This document shows, one piece after another, positions 11,242 to 23,585 of a DNA stretch of 64,000 bases. The notes beneath the pieces were generated by a model. That model searched no databases and had not been told where the DNA came from. It saw only the letters and a program-made list of their open reading frames with translations. The stretch comes from Atherix ibis. Taxonomy: Eukaryota > Arthropoda > Insecta > Diptera > Athericidae. The stretch's first letter is position 1; each line of letters opens with the position of its first letter. The stretch is from positions 4,549,811-4,613,810 of the forward strand of contig OY282605.1 of NCBI GenBank assembly GCA_958298945.1, written 5' to 3'. The position numbers and the translations under genes are program-made.

Positions 11242-12091
11242 GGGTTGTTCGGAAAGTAATTTCGTTTTTTTTTTTAAAATAAAAATGAAAGACGATTTTC
11301 TTATAGTGAATTAATATTTTATTCAATTAAATATTGTCCAGTCTGATCCAATTTTCTGGCAGTAACATGATTGCACGATCACAAAATTTTTGTTCTTTGT
11401 TGGCAAAAAACTGATCCAAATGATTTTTTGACCTCCTCATTTGAATTAAACGTTTTATGATCTCAAAAATTTTGTAGAGGCGGGATCAATATGGTGGGTG
11501 TGGCTGTATTACACATGCAAGCTCTATAAGCTTTTGCCGAGTGGTCTCTACAAAAAATTTTAGACGGTAAAACGTTTAATATCCCATTCAAGCTCTAAAA
11601 TCTTTTGATGTGGTTTCTCATTACCCTGTTGGAACACTATACCTTTTCTATTAACCAATTCTGGCCTAGAAGCTCAAAAGGTAAAAACTCAAAATAAACG
11701 ATTCCTTTGAAATCCCACCAAACAGATAGCATAACCTTTTTTTGATGAATATTGGTTTTCAAAGTGCTACTCCAGGATCTTTTGCACTTAACTTTTATGT
11801 AGACAAGCCATTTCTCGTCCCCAGTGACGATACACTTCAAAAATGGATAATTTTCTTGGCGTTTGCGAAGCAAATCACAAACGTCAATGCAACGGCACAA
11901 ATTTTTTTCCCATAAGAAGATGAGGAACCCATATGTCGATCTTTGAGTTTAAACTTAGCCGTTTCAAATGATCATGAACAGTTGAATTCGATAAATTTAA
12001 TCTCTCGGGCGATCTCACGAATTGTTATTCGCCAGTTTTTATCAGCTTCAACTTCATCACCTTCAAAACGAAATTACTTTCCGGACAACCC
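11242..12091 (-). mobile_element. Mariner, family B copy 2, rearranged, 850 bp
   Basis: The left end AGGGTTGTTCGGAAAGTAATT and the right end complement of GGGTTGTCCGGAAAGTAATT match family B. The - strand holds CRCIDVCDLLRKRQENYPFL and the first-Asp block TGDEKWLVYIKVKCKRSW at 11780-11900. The stretch 11440-11620 contains a short local duplication: the phrase for the HPPYSPD region and the TAAAACGTTTAAT motif occur twice. Much of the C-terminal core is deleted. TA flanks the left end only. Confidence 0.85.
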
Positions 12092-13747
12092 TTCTCTATT
12101 GTAAATATTTACAAACCAAATATTTAAAATTTTCTCTACCTTACCATAATGGTTGATAAATTGATTATAAATAAAAATAATGATGAGCCTATTATAAAGA
12201 TCACTTTAATGCAATAATTATTATCCAGGAAAAAAGGAAAAAAATTATAAAGAAAGCTAAGAACATAAATGCAGTTTTTTTTTTTAAATTCTTACAAACA
12301 AAACATTTTCAAATACTTCAAACTCAACGTTATAAAAATTAACTAGTAATAAGAATTCTTCTTTAATAGTTTTTTTTTTCATAAAAATATCACAAGATTT
12401 TTCTTATATGTATTTTTCTTAGATGATCCTTTATGGACTATTTCTTAGCCAAAATGATATTTCTTATTACAATTTAAAATTGATTTTCAATGGCAAATTT
12501 TACACAAAAATGTTAAAGTCAAACTTCACAAAGAAATAGCATATATATTTTTTTGAAAAGAATCTAGAAAAAAATATATTTTTCCCAACTTTTTCCTATA
12601 AACTACCTAGAATAACTCACGTACATACTAAGAGTATATAAGCCTTAAATTTAGACAAGAATAATGAAGTTACCTATTCAATTTCCACTATCACCGAAAA
12701 TTAAATATATATTTATAAAAGATTTACAGCATTTATAAGAAAAATGTATATTAATTTTTTTTTTATTATTATTCGCACATACTCAACAACAACTACCAAT
12801 TCTACTTCTGTTTTTATACTCTAGCAAAATAATACACAATTCTTTATTAATTACACAATATCATTAAAAATATGATAAAATAAATACTACAATTGATATT
12901 TGTATTTTTTTACAACTTTTTCTATGTACATTAAAAAAAATATATATATTATAAAAATATTATAGTCAGAAATGTATGAATTACAAAAAAAAATATATAT
13001 ACAATATATTAAAATTAAATGTTATATCATAAAAACAAAATTCTTATCCAATTTATATATGGTACATACTACACGTATATATATATGGTATTAGATATTC
13101 TGATAAAAATGGCAAAACTTTATATTAATTGTAAATAGAAATAAATGTATGTAAGTAAAAAATGAATTTATTTTATTTTTTTGCTAATTAAATTATATTT
13201 AAAAGGAAACTTTCTATTTTAGCTTTAAATCAAAGTAAATAAAATTTATATCTACCTTATTATATAGTAAAGAATATCGTTATAAATTAACAAGAATAAA
13301 ACAAAATTGATCTTTTTATATGTGAAATACATAAATACTATTTGCACCATAATTGCAATTTATAAATTGTATATTTCTGTGAGCACTTTAAATACTCTAT
13401 GAATATTATATGAGTATCATATTAAGTAAACGAAAATTATACGTTTTAATTGAACTTTTTTATTTTCCAATAAAACTATTGACGGACTATAATAAAAAAT
13501 TATGTAATTAACTAATTAAAAAAAATTTAGATAAAAAATCTTGCAATTAAATAGAAAATAAAAAAAAATCTTCGAATTCAACTTTTTTTTTCTAATTTTA
13601 ACTCCTATAATTTGAACCGACAAAGATTGTACATTTAACCGAAAAAAAAATATAAAATAAAATATATTTAAAAATTTCAATTTTTTAATTTACAATCTAA
13701 TTAATTTATTTTATAAAAAAAAAATGTTCGCTTAAAAATGGTTAATA
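12092..13747. other. AT-rich spacer, no gene seen
   Basis: Very AT-rich, with homopolymer runs and short (TA)n stretches. No open frame with coding character and no terminal repeats were found. Confidence 0.5.
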
Positions 13748-14945
13748 TAAGTTGTAGTAAAAAGAAATCCATTATTTTTGCATTAAATTGAAGGTTTTAT
13801 TTAGCATAGATAGAATGATACGATTGAGGTCAAATATGCACCGTTTTGTTCGATAACTTGTTGCCATTTTGGAGGTAATTTCATAATGCCTCTCTTATAG
13901 AAACCCTCGTCCCTATTGGCAAAAAACTGGGACAGTCGATTTTCACAATCTTCTCTTGACGGGAATTTTTCAACTGCAAAATCATTCGTCATAGACAGGA
14001 AGAGGTGGTAATCACTTGGTGCCAGGTCCGGACTATAAGGTGGATGCATAAGAACATTCCAACCAAGGTCCCGGAACTTCTGGCGAGTCACTATCAATGT
14101 ATGCGGCCTGGCGTTGTCCTGATGGAACACAATTCCTCTCCTATTAGCCAAATCTGGCCGCTTCTGGGAGATTACTCCTTTCAGACGGTCCAATTGTTGA
14201 CAGTATAGGTCCGAATTAAGAGTTCGGCCATAGGGGAAGCAGCTCATAGTAGATGATTTCCTGCCAGTCCCACCAAAAACACAGCAAAACCTTCCTGGCG
14301 CCGGGTGACCCCGATTTGACCACGACCGTTGTCGCTTGACGTTGTCGTAAGTGACCCACTTTTCATCACCAGTAACCATCCGCTTCAGAAATGGATCGAT
14401 ATTGTTGCGATTCAGCAGCGATTTGCAGATGGAAATTCGGTCCATGAGGTTTTTTTGCGATAACTCGTGTGGCACCCATACATCGAGCTTCTTTTTGTAT
14501 CCAGCCTTATTTAAGTGGTTCCAAACGGTTTTTTGTGCAATGTTTAGCTCCTGGGCAATCGAAACAGTGCTTACGTGACGATCGGACTTGACGATTTACA
14601 TTATTTTATCGACATTTTCGACAATTGGCCTTCCAGAGCGTGATGCATCTTTGACATCAAAATTACCGGAACGAAATCGACGAAACCAAAATTGGCTATT
14701 ACAGTATCAGGACCATAAACACTATAAAAATATGGCGTATTTTCTCTTTGTTGGTGTCCATCTTTGACGCGTGCTAAAAAAATAGTGAGTCAAGTAATCA
14801 CAAAACTGTATGAGAAGCTTTTTAGTACGAAATCTTATCTTTCTAACGCCATCTAGTGCAACCCGATCGCACTTTTAAAACGGGAGATACAGACTCCTAA
14901 AGCCATCTATTGGCAAAATAATGAATTTCTTTTTACTACACCATA
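13748..14945 (-). mobile_element. Mariner, family D copy 1
   Basis: The ends read ATAAGTTGTAGTAAAAAGAA (left) and the complement of TGGTGTAGTAAAAAGAAATT (right). The coding strand is -. The element is about 1.2 kb and matches the copy at 56313-57589, but has lost about 70 bp in the N-terminal coding region (around 14690) and some central codons. Confidence 0.9.
13801..14475 (-). pseudogene. Mariner transposase catalytic domain (family D copy 1), partial
   Basis: A 224-residue open frame covers the catalytic core with all three DD34D blocks. MVTGDEKWVTYDNVKRQRSW carries the first Asp, VFHQDNARPHT the second, and [16 protein letters not shown] the third. Compared with the copy at 56313 a segment around the WWDWQG block is shortened (GRFCCVFGGTGRKSS is a shifted reading there). 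The N-terminal DNA-binding domain is in other frames upstream (14480-14760), so no full-length transposase is made. Confidence 0.85.
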
Positions 14946-15175
14946 TATAAAACGATGATGATCAATTGAATTTATTGATTCTAAAATAAAAAAAGTTTTT
15001 TTTATTCGTTTATTTATTCCAAAAGAACTATTATTCAGAAATTTAATCATTCATTTATTTTAGTTAACAATTTATTAACGATTAATGTAAAAATTTAAAT
15101 AACTTTTCCTTAAATAAAAAACACAACACTGCAACAGAATCAACAAAAAAAAATGTGTACCAAAAAAATCTTATA

Positions 15176-16028
15176 AAGGGTTTTTGAATAAGAACTTGAC
15201 AAATTTTTTTTTAAAAATATCGTGGAAACTATTTAAGATATATCAAAACTTTTATTATTGCCTTAAAGTACAATCAATGCAGTAATGAATGAAACTCGAC
15301 TTCGGTCATACACGTATGTCTACCACGGGCACGCTTGCAGCAGTCGATTCGTTGAAGCTATTTCTCGTTCGATGTTGGCTCTTAGATCCTCTAACGTCGC
15401 CGGTTTGTTGGCATAGACCATCGATTTAACGTAGCCCCACAGAAAAAAGTCTAGAGTTGTTAAATCACAAGATCCCGGCTGCCAATCGACAGGATCTTTT
15501 CACCGAACTTGGACTTCAATAAGTCGATTGTTTCTCCCGCTGTGTGAGATGTGACACCGTCTTTTTGAAACCACATATCACTGATGTCTAGCCCATGCAA
15601 TTGATCGAAGAAATAACGCTGCAACATGTCTCTGTAGCGTTCACCATTGATTATACCGTGACGGTCATTTTCATCAACGAAGAAAAATGGCCCAATGACG
15701 CCACCGGCATGAAAACCGCACCATACAGTCACTTTTTGTGGATGAGGTGGTGTTTCATGAAGCACATGAGGGTTTGCACTCCAATAACGCATGTTTTTTT
15801 TGTTGACGAAGCCATTCAACATTTTCGGCAACCTTCTCTAGAGCCCAATTTTTAAGTACTTGAACATTTTCATCATGCAAAGACTCCCGGACGTTCTTCG
15901 TTCGTGAGTCTTTGCATGATGAAAATGTTTAAGTTACTGAGTATTTTGATAGTGACAGCACATTGATTGGTTTAAGGGTGCGTTCACAGTAAGAAATCAA
16001 AAGTGTCAAGTTGCTATTGAAAGCCCGA
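15176..16028 (-). mobile_element. Mariner-like element of the WFQQDGAT type (copy H1), 853 bp
   Basis: About 34-bp inverted ends, related to AGGGTTTTTCAATA at both sides, flank - strand transposase pieces at 15290-15900. These include VTVWCGFHAGGVIGPFFF, INGERYRDMLQRYFF, the second-Asp block MWFQKDGVTSHTA and a FLWGYVKSMVYANKP block. The block with the first Asp (SDEAHF) is deleted between NWALEKVAEN and LNGFVNKK. This is a Tc1/mariner-group lineage distinct from classic DD34D mariner. A 24-bp perfect foldback lies at 15863-15929. Confidence 0.8.
15863..15929. repeat. Perfect 24-bp inverted repeat (hairpin) in H1
   Basis: The arms are 15863-15886 and 15906-15929, each spelling AACATTTTCATCATGCAAAG plus four bases or its exact complement, with a 19-base loop. 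It lies at the junction where the N-terminal transposase region of H1 is rearranged. Confidence 0.9.
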
Positions 16029-16520
16029 TATACTAAAAAACCAAAGAAGAAAATGTATTTTTTTTAAATTTTATGGGATCTCAATTGTAAGAAAGAAAAG
16101 GGTAATTTTTTTAAGAAAAGTTAAAAACTTATTTAATTAATAATTTATAAAAACTATACTAAAATTATAGTAATTATTAATGCAATACTTTATAATTATA
16201 AATTCAAGAAATAAAAGCCATTGAATTTTATTAAATTATTCTTTATTATTATTATTATTATTATTATTATAAATGTTGCCAAAAAAATTTTATATTTTAT
16301 TTGTTATTTTTAAAATTTCATTAAAGACAGACAAAAGTAAATGCGTTACATATTAAATAAACTGTAAATAAATACGTATCTTGTATATATAATATAATTT
16401 AAAGATTGAAAATTTAAAAAAAAAATCACTTAATCACTTTACTATGTGAAGGAGTAGGTGCCATCTGCTGGTTTTACTTTGAAACTTGATAAAAAAACAC
16501 ACGAAATATCCTGAGCAAAT
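16029..16520. repeat. AT-rich spacer with a (TTA)n microsatellite at 16235-16270
   Basis: About twelve TTA triplets in a row. The remainder is AT-rich with no gene seen. Confidence 0.7.
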
Positions 16521-17180
16521 GTCAGAATTTTTTATTAAAAATTAAAATTGAATTTAGTACAATTTTTTTAAGAAAAATAATATTATTCAACGTCGAAATT
16601 TTCGATGACGTTTTCCAATAAAAGCGGAGCCAATGGGCTCAATTCTTGTTGAATGTTCTTCTTTACGTCTTGAATTATTTTTGAATAATAGGCTTCAAAA
16701 ATAAAATTCTAACTGTGTCAAATTCTTGGCGTCAAAATCACAGCGTTTCGTGAGATTGTCAATCACCGAATTTGGTGTACAACAAACCGATATTTTGACG
16801 TTTTATGTGACTCGTAGTGCCGTTTTTTTTTTGCAACCAAAGCCCATTCATACACATTTAATGAATTCAATTTCGGGCACAAAAATTTCGTTAACATGCC
16901 ACGATATCGTTCAGAATTCACTGTTCTGAATGGTCCAATGGCTCCTTCTACCAGCTCATAAACCGCACCAAACAGTGACTTTTTCTGTCCCGAAAATGGG
17001 ATATAAAAAGGAGATGAATTTTGGCCCATTGTCATTATTACAGAACAACGCACATTTTTGTAGTAAGTTTGGATGATTAAAATTCGTTGTTCTGTTGTTA
17101 ATGATGCCATGACTAAAATTTTACTACTTGACAGCTGTCAAAAAAAAAATCATGACATGTGTGTATTTTGACAGATAAAA
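16521..17180 (-). mobile_element. Mariner-like remnant of the WFQQDGAT type (copy H2)
   Basis: The - strand frame 16763-17110 starts MASLTTEQRILIIQTYYKN, a typical N-terminus of this lineage. After a deletion it jumps to SLFGAVYELVEGAIGPF and VNSERYRGMLTKFLCPKL, then the degenerate ALVAKKKRHYESH in place of WFQQDGATCHTA. The DNA-binding domain and the first-Asp block are gone. Ends were not recognised with confidence, so the borders are approximate. Confidence 0.65.
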
Positions 17181-17770
17181 TAAAATCGTATCAGATTGAA
17201 ATTTTAATGTTCTCCTATGTAAAATTACAATTCAATAATTTTTTGTGAACTAATAAAATTTATTAACCAACAAATTTCGTGGTTCAAACAGTTATTCCGT
17301 TTATTTAATGTGCTATACCGGTCGTTAGACATAATAACACCAGTCACCTACGACCATAGGGATTGAGATTATGCTCAATCAACGCATGTACATAATTATT
17401 AGTTAGCAGTTAGTAATCAGTTACAAACAAATTACTCCAACTGTTTGTGATGAGGCCCATCTAAACCTCTAGTGTCATAAGCGATGACAGCGCCCGAGAT
17501 AATTGCCAATATCTCCTACCAGCGATTCGAACAGTGATATAGGTTTCAACCACAGCCACCACATAAATGCCGAATCACCTCATTATAACCGAGCATAGAA
17601 TCTGCTATTTCTATGGGGCCCCTCGATTCCCATGGCACCTATTTTTATTACTCGTATTAGAGTACTTTAGATTTGGAACCTGCTCTGTGAGCAATGGTCA
17701 GGAACTTTGTAAATTCCTAACCGAACAGTTAACGATTTTATTCCTTTGATTCCTCAGATAAACGACTTGA
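17181..17770. other. Unidentified less AT-rich stretch
   Basis: 17330-17700 is clearly richer in G and C than the surroundings and does not match any other element in the window. Six-frame reading gives only short open frames with no recognisable domain. It may be a fragment of an unknown repeat. Confidence 0.3.
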
Positions 17771-19089
17771 AAATGATGTTTTGAAATAAATGATTCTCCA
17801 ACCCGCCAAATTAAAATTTTTCTTTTAAATGAAATTAACTTTTTTTCGCAATATCTCAAAACTCTACGCATAAAAATATCATCAAAAATTTTACTGTCAG
17901 TTCAGTTATCAATCTGTCAGTTCAAAATTCAAGGTTACATAAAAAATTCAAGAATAAAAAAACATCCAATATTACATATAATCTTTAAGGAAAAAGTTAA
18001 GTCCGGTATAAGCTGGCATTCCTTAAAGCCTGGGTAAATGACAATAGATATTTTCAAACTTGTAAACATACCCAACAGATGGCCTGTTCAGCATATTTTT
18101 GTAAAATTAATCAAATAATTTACACTTTTCGGATCAAGCACAATTTAATATCATCTTAAATGTGTTTACGGTGAAATTAATTAGTTATGCTTAAGTTTGT
18201 GTAATGGAATTGTAAAAAAAATAATAATATTTTAACGAAAATTATACAAAATATTAATAAGTATTTATATCACTTAAAAAAATTATTTTTCGTTTTTATT
18301 TATTTTTTGAGCAAATTTTTAGTTGATTATAGATAAACATATATTTTTTGAAAAGGTAAATCAATTTAAAAGAATAAAATTTTAATGAAAAAATAAAAAA
18401 TTTAACAGTTTTTTATACTAAATTTGATAATTTAATTTTCTTATTATTCTTTAGTTGGAGTATTCGTAGATATTCCTCTATAATAAAATAAGTCAAACCA
18501 AAAATTCAAATAAAAAATTAATAAATGAAAAATAAATAGTCAAATTTCAAAAAAGAAAAAAAATAACTTATTACATTATGTAGTTTATAAAAAAAGAGAT
18601 AAAAAAAACGAATCATATTTTTTATTATTAAATGGAATCAATGTAATATTGTGAGGCAAAGTTGAATTGATTTAAGGAATTTATGTCTGTATACAAATCA
18701 TATTAAAACATATATTTTCAAAAATGATTATATATAAATACATACACATATATTTATATACACTTAAAATGTATAAGTAAATAAAAATATTTATGTAATT
18801 GAGAAAATCATACAAAAAATATTATATACTACTTTACAATAAAAATAATATTTCAAAAAATTTACAAAAGTTTTTCAACTATTTAACTTTACTTGTTTGT
18901 CAGTTGCTCGTACTCGTAGCGATGCAAACAAATTTGTTAACTTATTTTCAACCACTTCAACATTTGTAATTGATTTGAAACGTCCCCGATATTAATGTTT
19001 TTTTTATGCCACCGACATAACTCTGAGTGAGGGAGTTTTCTTTTTAATCTTCAATAAAAAATTTTAATAAATATTAAATCAAAATAAGT
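17771..19089. other. AT-rich spacer, no gene seen
   Basis: Low-complexity AT-rich DNA with no convincing open frame or repeat ends. Confidence 0.5.
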
Positions 19090-19174
19090 TTGGCCGATCG
19101 ATAAAATGACATTTTGTCTATCACACAACATTTGCGGCACTCATAAATGTCACGTCGACGGACCTAAGTTAAGG
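19090..19174 (+). promoter_or_regulatory. Probable promoter and 5' UTR exon of the gene at 23586
   Basis: CGATCGATAAA near 19095 resembles the fly DRE core-promoter motif (TATCGATA). About 75 bases on, the sequence AAGTTAAGG is followed by GTAAGTATTT, a near-ideal splice donor. The stretch before it has stops in every frame (for example an upstream ATG frame of six codons), so it would be a non-coding first exon. The first matching acceptor on this strand with an ATG just after it is at 23584. The link between the two is inference. Confidence 0.45.
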
Positions 19175-19304
19175 GTAAGTATTTATTAATGAATAACAAA
19201 AAAACATCTTTTCTAGTAGTTAAAAGGAAAATTCATTGACACCGAATATAATTTGTAATAAAACAAATTTTATTATCTTATAAACTCGCTTTCATTAGTG
19301 CATA

Positions 19305-20146
19305 CGAGGTCTGTTCAAAAAGTATCGCGAATTTTGAATTTCCGCGGGTTACGTATATTCGATTTTCAATGGCGTTATGTTGGTACTCATGTCTCTCATT
19401 TATGCCGATAAGTTCGGCCATTTTGAATATTCAGTTAATTTTTGATAGCTGCTTTGCTTGCACGTGTTTTGGCTCGACTTCGATTTTTGCCCAGAATAAA
19501 AAACAGTCACAGGAGGCCAGATCTGGGAAATAGGGTGGCTGCGGCATTATTAGTGTGTTCTTTTTGGCCTCAAAATTCGCGCACAAGCAACAATGCGTGA
19601 GCAGGGACGTTTTCATGGTGCAAAAGCCAATTTTTGTTCTTCCACAAATCCGGGCGTTTCTGGAGGATTGCTTCGCGCAACTTGCGTATCACTTGTAGGT
19701 AATATTCCTTATTCACCGTTCTACCCTGTGGCAAGAACTCATGATGCACCACGCCCCTGCAATCCAAGAAAACTGTAAGCAAAACCTTCACATTCGACCG
19801 AACTTGGCGAGCTTTTTTCGGTCTTGGCTCGTGCGGCAGCTTCCATTGGGATGATTGAGCTTTGGTTTCCACGTCATAACTATAAACCCATGATTCGTCA
19901 CCAGTTATGACCCTCTGAAGCAAATTTGGGTCGTCGCGGACAGAGTCCAACAGCTCCTTAGCAATGTTAATGCGATGCTGTTTTTGGTCGAAATTGAGCA
20001 AAAATCGAAGACGAGCCAAAACACGTTCAAGCAAAGCAGCTGTCAAAAATTAACATGAGTACCAACACACCCCACAAAAAATCGAAAATCGAATACACGT
20101 AATCCGCGGAAATTCAAAATTCGCGATACTTTTTGAACAGACCTCG
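19305..20146 (-). mobile_element. Mariner, family A copy 1 (842 bp, same end at both termini)
   Basis: CGAGGTCTGTTCAAAAAG at the left and its complement at the right, with TA on both sides. The homology of the two sides is not limited to the normal short repeat. The 5' leader (GCGGGTTACGTATATTCG through the GCTGCTTTGCTTGCACGTG block) occurs at both termini, giving inverted ends of about 150 bp. The middle is a - strand transposase from [20 protein letters not shown] to PDLASCDCFLF. The helix-turn-helix domain is deleted at the same point as in the copies at 32059 and 41255. Confidence 0.9.
19570..20046 (-). pseudogene. Mariner transposase core without DNA-binding domain (family A copy 1)
   Basis: A 158-residue open frame: a short leader [15 protein letters not shown] derived from the 5' UTR is fused directly to [10 protein letters not shown]. 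The first-Asp block [21 protein letters not shown] follows, then [15 protein letters not shown] and WLLHHENVPAHA, where the second Asp of HHDN is changed to Glu. The frame then shifts. The N-terminal 110-130 residues normal for mariner are absent, and the third-Asp block is in another frame (PPYFPDLASCD). Confidence 0.85.
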
Positions 20147-20478
20147 TATTCAAACGTTTTCCAATTCAAAGTAGTTTGCTTGTGCGGGGCAGCTATGCAT
20201 CGGCGGAGGAGATCTTCTTTAATTGGAATTGCATTCAGCTCGTCGGTTCAACTCCTTTTCTATTTTATTTTATTATAAGTGTTTTTTTATCTTGTGGAAT
20301 AAAAAAAAGTTATACAGACTTAGGTCAGGTAAAGAGAGGCACCGAAGAAATCCCTTTTCTTCCGACAAAAATTTTTTAATAGAGACGTTGCGGTCGTGGA
20401 GCATCCAAGTATCTGTAATGTCCGATGTGACCCGAAAAACTTTTTTCTAAACCTTTAAAAGATCTGCAATGCTGAGGA
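20147..20478. other. Unidentified spacer
   Basis: Moderately AT-rich. Short open frames only and no recognised element. Confidence 0.35.
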
Positions 20479-21420
20479 CAGTATGATAAGTCATTGACAA
20501 ATGTAACAAAGAATTAATTTATTGAGTTTCGACTGTAACTGCAGAATCGGACGCAAATTTCTTTCCACCAGTTAGTCCAATCTGGAGAGCACGGTGCATG
20601 GGGAAGCAGTTCATAACGTAAATCAGGGAAGTCCAATCTAGAGAATACGATGCATGGGGAAGCTTTTTCTGTTACATTACCGACAGATAATGTCACTTTT
20701 TGAACAATTCCATTATGATCTATGAAGCACATTTTTATTTATTATTGGCAATAAACAGAACTGCCGAATTTGGTGTACGGACAATCCGGGAGCGTTGCAT
20801 CATCGTGGCCGATAATTCGCAACTTTTCGAGGGCAGTATGATAAATCATTGACAAATGTAACAAAGAATTAATTTATTGAGTTTCGACTATTATTTCAGA
20901 ATCAAACGCAAAAATGCTTTCCACCAGGTAGTTCAATCTGGATAATACGATGCATGGGGAAGCAATTCATAACGTAAATCAGGGAAGTCCAATGTGGAGA
21001 ATACGGTGCATGGAGAAGCAATTCATAACGTAAATCAATTAATTTTTCTGTTGCATTACCGACAGATAATGCCAACATTTTTAATAATGTCATTATGATC
21101 GATGAAGCACATTTTCATTTAAATGGATATGTCAATAAAGAGAACTGCCAAATTTAGGGTACTGTGAATCCGGGAGCGTTGTATCAGCGTCAATTAAGAT
21201 GGAGCTATCGATCATACTCCGAGAGCGACAATGGCGATTCTTCGAAAACTTTTCCATAACCGAATAATTTGAAAAAATGCCATTTTCTTCGTTACCGAGA
21301 TTTAACTGCGCCTGATTTTTTTGTGCGGTCTCTTGAAAGAACAGGTTTACCTGAATGAACTACAAAACATTCAGGATCTAAAGTAGAATATTCAAACATA
21401 AATTACAAATTTAAATGCCT
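20479..21420. mobile_element. Decayed mariner-like remnants in a 355-bp direct duplication
   Basis: GTATGATAA...CATTGACAAATGTAAC starts at 20481 and again at 20836, and the following about 340 bp are repeated with changes. On the + strand the second copy reads DEAHFHLNGYVNKENC and, further on, RDLTAPDFFVRSL and EQVYLNELQNIQDLK: first- and third-Asp regions of the WFQQDGAT-type lineage. On the - strand the block LRYELLPHAPYSPDW, a mariner third-Asp motif, is present three or four times as a sub-repeat of about 55 bp. This is a mosaic of dead transposase pieces. Confidence 0.65.
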
Positions 21421-22471
21421 TAGAAAGAGTCATTAACTGACAACAAGAAAATGGAAGTCATTTTTAAGAGATATAATTTTTCACACTTAAATTAAAAAAT
21501 ATTTAATAAATAACACTTTCGTTTAAAAAAAAAGTTATGTGCATTTAAAATCAGTCAGTCCAAGTTGGCCCACCCTGGGGTCAAGATTTATAATGCATTT
21601 GAACTAATCCGATATTTTTATTTAAGATTTCCTCCTCTCAGTTTCCCGATCACACAGTTAATTAGCCAGACTATCTGTTAATGTAGGAAAAGATATCATC
21701 GTCGCAGTAAGAAAGGGGCACTCCAAAATTATTTGACCAAGGAGTGTCGAAGGGAGGATTTTGGGGAAAGGCGAGGGAGAAACGTAACAACTAAGTATCT
21801 CCCAACAACGTCAACAATCGACTTTACCTTTTACAATTTCCCTTTATGTTTTTTTTGGTTTTGATTTAATTTTTTTGATATTTTTCTTGTATTTTTTTTT
21901 TTTTTTAATTTTTTTTTACGCTTTCTAAATTTTACATCTTTTTCTTCATTTCCTATTCCCCATCCTTTTGCCTGGATGGTTTTATTATTTCTTATTTTTT
22001 TTTCTAAATAAATAAATTTTTTTTTCTCTTATTTTTGTATATCCTTTCTTTTTTCTTTCTCCTTATTCCCCTCCCATAGAGAAGTTAACACCTTTGGGTG
22101 ACTCCATTTTCCCGTAAATGTTTTCGGCATGATGATTTTTTTGTTATTGTGGGTGTCAGAGCACCAATTTGCACACGCTTCGCACCTACCAACACCCCCC
22201 CCCCCCCCCTTACACATGACTTTTTGCATAAAGCTACCGACACGTAAGGTGCTGCTCTCTGATCATTGTCGCCACTGGTCATAGTCCTGTTGAACTTAAC
22301 GTTCAGTTTTCAATTCAAATTTTATGAAAATTTTCTTATCATATTAAATTAAATCCGAGTATTTAAAAAATTAACAAAATGGCTAATCTTCCACATTAAA
22401 CTAAATTCTCACTTAACCCAGATATCAAAAAGTTAAATAAAATTTCAATTACTAAAAAGTCTAATAGAATA
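21421..22471. other. Unidentified stretch with pyrimidine-rich tract and a C16 run
   Basis: 21540-21830 and 22080-22300 are richer in G and C than their surroundings, separated by a T-rich tract (21840-22080). A run of 16 C lies at about 22193-22208. The short - strand frame beginning MTSGDNDQRAAPYVSVAL has no domain I recognise. It could be an old retroelement end. Confidence 0.3.
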
Positions 22472-23306
22472 CGAGGTGTGTTCAAAAAGTATCACGAATT
22501 GTTGTTTTTTTTTCAAAAATTATGTATTTATTCATGAATATCTATTTTATCCCCTTCAAAGTAATCCCCACCAGATATTATACACTTATGCCAACGTTTT
22601 TTCCAATCCTCGAAGCACTTTAAAAAATCATTTTTTGTGATCTTGTTTAGCTCCTCCTTCGATGCTGTCTTTATCTTCTCAATCGTAGCGTAGCGTCGTC
22701 CTTTCATGGGGCTCTTCAGTTTCGGGAACAAGAAAAAGTTACAGGGGGCCAGATCTGGGGAATACGGTGGCTGCGGCATTATTAGTGTGTTGTTTTTGGC
22801 CAAAAATGGCAAAAGCCAATTTTTGTTCTTCCACAAATTCGGGCGTTTCTAGCGGATTGCTTCGCGCAACTTGCGCCTAACTTGCACGTAATATTCCTTA
22901 TTGACCCTGTGGCAAGAACTCATGATGCACCACACCCCTGCAATCCAAGAAAACTGTAAGCAAAACTTTCACATTCGACCGAACTTCACATCTTCTCGGC
23001 CCTCTGAAAACATTTTGAAGCACCGATAAACGTTGCTTCGGTCCAAGGTAGCTTCACCATATGTCACAGTCAACATTCGGCATGCGTCCGCGCAATTAAT
23101 TTTGTTCTTCACACAAAATTTGATACAGATTCTTTGATCCATTTTTTGGAATGGGCAAAAATCGAAAACACGTGTAAGCAAAGCAGCTATCAAAAATTAA
23201 CTGAATATTCAAAATGGCCAAACTTGTCGACATAAGTGAGAGACATGAGTATCAACATAACGCCACAAAAATCGAAAATCAAATATACGTAACCCGCGGA
23301 AATTCA
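22472..23306 (-). mobile_element. Mariner, family A copy 2, with two internal deletions
   Basis: The left end CGAGGTGTGTTCAAAAAG is preceded by TA. The right end is truncated inside the 5' leader (GCGGAAATTCA), so the last 45 bases are missing. The coding strand is -. The N-terminal helix-turn-helix (KMDQRICIKFCVKNKINCAD, then YGEATLDRSNVYRCFKMFSE) is at 22969-23193 and the C-terminus ([20 protein letters not shown] to [12 protein letters not shown]) at 22528-22836. Deletions remove the centre with the first Asp, and the HHDNAPAH block. The second is identical in the copy at 32059. Confidence 0.88.
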
Positions 23307-23585
23307 ACAAAAAAAGTCTAATAAAATCCATAAAGTAATCGAATGAATTCATTGGTAATTAAATATTGTCAAATAGAAATGTTAATAATAATTAAAACTA
23401 TTACAAGTCAATAAATTCTAGCTAACGTACCACTGTATTATTATAGCCTACTATATATATTTCTGTAATCTTGGAAACTAATCTGTGTCAAAAAAAAAAC
23501 AAATTAAATAATTTAATGTTGATTATATAGCATTGTTTTTTTGTGGGGGAAAAAGTCAAAAGAAAGATTAAGTAAAATTTTCAGT

